Under the pieces are notes generated by a model. It ran no database searches. It saw nothing but the letters and a program-made list of their open reading frames with translations, and was not told where the DNA came from. The position numbers and the translations under genes are program-made. Shown here piece by piece: positions 60,605 to 64,000 of a stretch of 64,000 nucleotides of DNA. The first letter of the stretch is position 1, and every line of letters starts with the position of its first letter. The stretch lies in the NCBI GenBank assembly GCA_947460245.1, contig CANHGL010000006.1, positions 1 to 64,000 of the forward strand, read 5' to 3'. This DNA comes from Sphingobacteriales bacterium. GTDB taxonomy: Bacteria; Bacteroidota; Bacteroidia; Chitinophagales; JADIYW01.

Positions 60605-60949
60605 ATGTCAGATGTAATTCAAGAGTTTAATGACTATCGTTCTAAGATGAATGAGGTCATTCTTGCACAAAAAAATCTTACACTTAATCGCTTTTTCAAT
60701 CTTGATATGCATGCCTATGCGGATGGTGCATTAGATGTTCGCACTAAAGAGATGTTGGGCTTAGTAGCCTCCATGGTTTTAAGGTGTGATGATTGTATAA
60801 AGTATCACCTTGGCAAGTGTAAGGAGCAGCAAGTAAGCACCGAGCAGGTATATGAAGTATTCGCTATTGCTAATCTTGTTGGTGGCAGTATCTGTATCCC
60901 TCATACTCGCAGAGCAGCCGAATACTGGGAAGCGCTCCAAAATATATAA
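60605..60949 (+). CDS. Carboxymuconolactone decarboxylase / AhpD-like protein
   Basis: 'DVRTKEMLGLVASMVLRCDDCIKYHLGKCKEQQVSTEQVYEVFAIANLVGG' with CxxCxxxH. Start ATG 60605; the track's 60572 lies inside the inverted repeat. Confidence 0.9.
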   Translation: MSDVIQEFNDYRSKMNEVILAQKNLTLNRFFNLDMHAYADGALDVRTKEMLGLVASMVLRCDDCIKYHLGKCKEQQVSTEQVYEVFAIANLVGGSICIPHTRRAAEYWEALQNI

Positions 60950-60977
60950 TAACCGATCATTGTACGGCTCTCTGTCT

Positions 60978-63785
60978 ATGAAAAAACTATACCTCTTCGA
61001 TTCCTTTGCGCTTATCTTTCGTGCATACTTTGCTATGCAAAAAAATCCATTGATTAATTCAAAGGGTTTTAATGTATCTGCTATAAACGGATTTATAAAT
61101 ACGCTTTGGGAAATACGAACAAAATATGATCCTACGCACTTCGCGGTAGTATTTGATGCTGCAGCACAAACAGACAGACAGGCAGCACATGAATTTTATA
61201 AGGCAAACCGTCAAGAGACTCCGGATGATATTGTAGCTTCTATACCATACATTAAGGATATTGTTCGGGCAATGAATATGCCCGTGGTTGAAATAAATGG
61301 ATATGAGGCGGATGATCTTATCGGAACGCTTGCAGAGAAAGCAGCAGCAGAGGGGGTTACTTGTTACATCGTTTCTCCTGATAAGGATTTGGGTCAAGTA
61401 GTGTCAGAAAATATTTTTATTCATAAGCCTCCATTTATGAAAAATCCCGCAGAAGTATTAGGTATAAAAGAAATGCAGGAGCGTTGGGAGATAGAACATC
61501 CAAAACAAATTATAGATATTCTGGCACTTTGGGGGGATGCAGTAGATAATATACCCGGAGTTAAGGGTATTGGTGAAAAGGGTGCTAAAGAGTTGATAAA
61601 ACAGTTCGGTTCTTTAGAGGGTATCTATGAGAATATAGAGGATGTGAGAGGTAAGTTAAAGGATAAGCTGATCGAACATAAGGAGATGGCATTTATCTCT
61701 AAACAACTGGCAACGGTTGTTGTGGATGCGCCTATCGACTGGGATGAAGATGCTTTTAAAATAAAAGAGTTTAACAAAGAAAAGCTATCAGCAATCTTTG
61801 CGGAGTTAGAATTTAGAACCTTAGGTAAAAGAATTATAGGCGAAGACTACTCGATGAAGGAGGCGCCTGCTAAGAAACAGATTTTACCAAAAGATACGGC
61901 ACAGATTTCACTCTTCGGTACTACTGCTAATACTGTCGAGCAGGAGGTAGTAGAGGAAAAGCAGTCATTTGATAAGAATATTTCTAATACTCCTCATCAT
62001 TATATCCTGGCAGATACAGACGAGTTGATGGAGGAGCTTCTGGCCCAATTAAATGCAGTAGATAGATTCTGCTTCGATACGGAAACAACCTCACTGGATG
62101 CCAATAATTGTGAGTTGGTTGGATTATCTTTTAGTATGAAAGCATTTGAGGCCTATTATGTGCCGATACCTTCAGAGGCAAATTCCGCAAATCGTATTGT
62201 TGCTAAATTCAAACCTATATTAGAGAATGAAGGCATTATAAAGATTGGACAAAATATAAAGTTTGATCAACTTGTTTTGAAATGGAATGGTGTGGAGGTG
62301 AAGGGCGTATTATTTGATACTATGCTGGCACATTATCTTATAGATGCCGATACTAAACACAATATGAATGTTTTGTCTGAGAACTATCTCGGATATGCTC
62401 CCATCTCCATTACAGAGCTGATAGGGAAAAAAGGAGCAGGACAGATTACCATGAGGGATGTGCCTGTACAAATTGCAAAAGATTACGCAGCAGAAGATGC
62501 AGATGTAACCTTGCAGTTGCACGATGTATTCAGAAAGGAGATTGATCATACGCATCTTCATCATCTTTTTTACGATGTGGAAACTCCGCTGGTGTCAGTG
62601 TTGACAGATATGGAGTATGAAGGGGTAAGTATTGACACACATTTCCTTAAGCAATATTCTGAAGAGATTGGTAGAGATATTATTGCTCTACAGAAAGAAA
62701 TCTTTACAATGAGCGAATCAACGTTTAACATAGATTCCCCAAAACAACTTGGCGAGATATTATTTGATAAAATGGGAATTGATTATCCAGGTAAGCGCAC
62801 TAAAACAGGACAATACTCTACCGATGAGGATACCTTGCAGAAACTGGTTCATGAACATCCTATTGCAGAGAAGTTACTCGATTATCGGGAATTTACTAAG
62901 TTGAAGAGTACCTATGTAGACGCCTTGCCGAATCTGATTAATCCAAAGACAAATAGACTGCATACTACCTTTAACCAGGCTATAGCTGCAACGGGGAGAT
63001 TAAGTTCTACAAATCCCAATCTACAAAATATTCCTATTCGAACAGAGCGAGGCAAGAGAATCAGAAGGGCCTTTATTCCAAGAGACGCGGAGCATCGAAT
63101 CTTCTCCGCAGATTATTCGCAAATAGAATTACGCATAGTAGCTTCCATAAGTGGAGATGTAAATATGATAGATGCTTTTGAGAAGAATCTTGATATTCAC
63201 GCGGCTACAGCAGCTAATGTATTTGAGGTTTCATTGGATGCCGTAACACAAGAGATGCGCAGACAGGCTAAGATGGTCAACTTCGGAATTATTTATGGTA
63301 TATCTGCATTCGGTCTTGCACAACGCCTGGGTATACCAAGATCAGATGCTGGAAAATTAATTGAGCAGTATTTTGAAAAATATAGTGGTATCAAGCAATA
63401 CATGGAGGATACCATAAAGTTTGCGCGTGCCAATGGATATGTGGAGACACTACTAAATAGAAGAAGATACCTCAGAGATATTAATGCGGGCAACTGGACG
63501 ATAAGAGGTTTTGCCGAAAGAAATGCTATTAATGCACCCATTCAGGGTAGTGCTGCAGATATGATTAAGGTGGCAATGATTAGAATACAACATCAGTTAC
63601 AGCAACGCGGACTTCGTTCTAAAATGTTATTACAAGTGCATGATGAGTTATTATTTGATGCCTATCTTCCAGAGCAGGAAATATTGCAGGAGATAGTATC
63701 TCATGAAATGAAAAATGCGCTACCCCTTAGGGTGCCGGTAGAGGTTTCTACTGGCTTTGGTGCAAACTGGCTAGAGGCACATTAA
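60978..63785 (+). CDS. polA: DNA polymerase I
   Basis: 5' nuclease 'MKKLYLFDSFALIFRAYFAM', 3'-5' exonuclease 'FCFDTETTSLDANNCELVGLSF', polymerase 'SADYSQIELRIVASIS', 'RRQAKMVNFGIIYGISAFGLAQRL', 'LQVHDELLF'. Confidence 0.98.
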   Translation: MKKLYLFDSFALIFRAYFAMQKNPLINSKGFNVSAINGFINTLWEIRTKYDPTHFAVVFDAAAQTDRQAAHEFYKANRQETPDDIVASIPYIKDIVRAMNMPVVEINGYEADDLIGTLAEKAAAEGVTCYIVSPDKDLGQVVSENIFIHKPPFMKNPAEVLGIKEMQERWEIEHPKQIIDILALWGDAVDNIPGVKGIGEKGAKELIKQFGSLEGIYENIEDVRGKLKDKLIEHKEMAFISKQLATVVVDAPIDWDEDAFKIKEFNKEKLSAIFAELEFRTLGKRIIGEDYSMKEAPAKKQILPKDTAQISLFGTTANTVEQEVVEEKQSFDKNISNTPHHYILADTDELMEELLAQLNAVDRFCFDTETTSLDANNCELVGLSFSMKAFEAYYVPIPSEANSANRIVAKFKPILENEGIIKIGQNIKFDQLVLKWNGVEVKGVLFDTMLAHYLIDADTKHNMNVLSENYLGYAPISITELIGKKGAGQITMRDVPVQIAKDYAAEDADVTLQLHDVFRKEIDHTHLHHLFYDVETPLVSVLTDMEYEGVSIDTHFLKQYSEEIGRDIIALQKEIFTMSESTFNIDSPKQLGEILFDKMGIDYPGKRTKTGQYSTDEDTLQKLVHEHPIAEKLLDYREFTKLKSTYVDALPNLINPKTNRLHTTFNQAIAATGRLSSTNPNLQNIPIRTERGKRIRRAFIPRDAEHRIFSADYSQIELRIVASISGDVNMIDAFEKNLDIHAATAANVFEVSLDAVTQEMRRQAKMVNFGIIYGISAFGLAQRLGIPRSDAGKLIEQYFEKYSGIKQYMEDTIKFARANGYVETLLNRRRYLRDINAGNWTIRGFAERNAINAPIQGSAADMIKVAMIRIQHQLQQRGLRSKMLLQVHDELLFDAYLPEQEILQEIVSHEMKNALPLRVPVEVSTGFGANWLEAH

Positions 63786-63878
63786 TCGATTGAATTATTC
63801 AACAATTTTTATAATTTTACATCTACAGTTTGCCATCGCAAGCTGTTTTTTTTTCAAAGAATACAACAACGTGCAGAG

Positions 63879-64000
63879 ATGAATACACGATTAGTTTTAT
63901 GGGGGGAGTTAGGTGCCGAAAATAAGGTTCTGTTGGCTATTTATCTTGAGGAGGCAGTCGCAAAGATTCATATTTATGCGATTCCGAAGGAGTTTGTTAC
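63879..64000 (+). CDS. Uncharacterised protein, 3' end outside window
   Basis: Open from ATG 63879: MNTRLVLWGELGAENKVLLAIYLEEAVAKIHIYAIPKEFV...; about 40 codons visible. Confidence 0.55.
   Translation, partial: MNTRLVLWGELGAENKVLLAIYLEEAVAKIHIYAIPKEFV

Noticed and set aside
60852-60977. N-terminal extension of polA in the track
   Set aside because: Overlaps the AhpD-like CDS; the conserved polA start MKKLYLFDSFALIFRAYFAM is at 60978.

Overview
This is a gene-dense, AT-rich chromosomal window from a Bacteroidota bacterium. It looks Chitinophagaceae-like, inferred from SusC/SusD, T9SS type B sorting domains, TAnnTTTG -7 boxes, DUF2480, DUF4292 and mqnC. Most genes are core housekeeping: dut, envC-like, lptC-like, ppiD-like, mqnC, atpBEFHAG, scpB, an rluB-like gene, asnS, rpoN, nadK, asnB, pheS, serS, rho, rpmH, rnpA, yidD, an S41 protease gene, tsaB and polA. 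Accessory parts are a large secreted Ig-like repeat protein running off the left edge, a T9SS type B protein, an enzyme-less SusC/SusD locus, and a minus-strand sugar/methyltransferase cluster. I saw no mobile element, CRISPR array, tRNA or rRNA, and no clear new multi-gene defence-type system. The most interesting signals are small and regulatory: (1) a 44-nt near-perfect inverted repeat ending exactly at the start codon of an AhpD-like gene, downstream of two cysteine-free ArsR-type regulators; (2) an 8-codon possible leaderless uORF overlapping the asnS start as ATGA; (3) an rnpA frame with no ATG/GTG/TTG upstream of its conserved N-terminus; (4) five genes whose start codon lies exactly 4 nt after a -7-like octamer; (5) a 60-nt G-free leader just upstream of rho, which itself seems to have a disordered N-terminus; (6) two hairpins between atpE and atpF.
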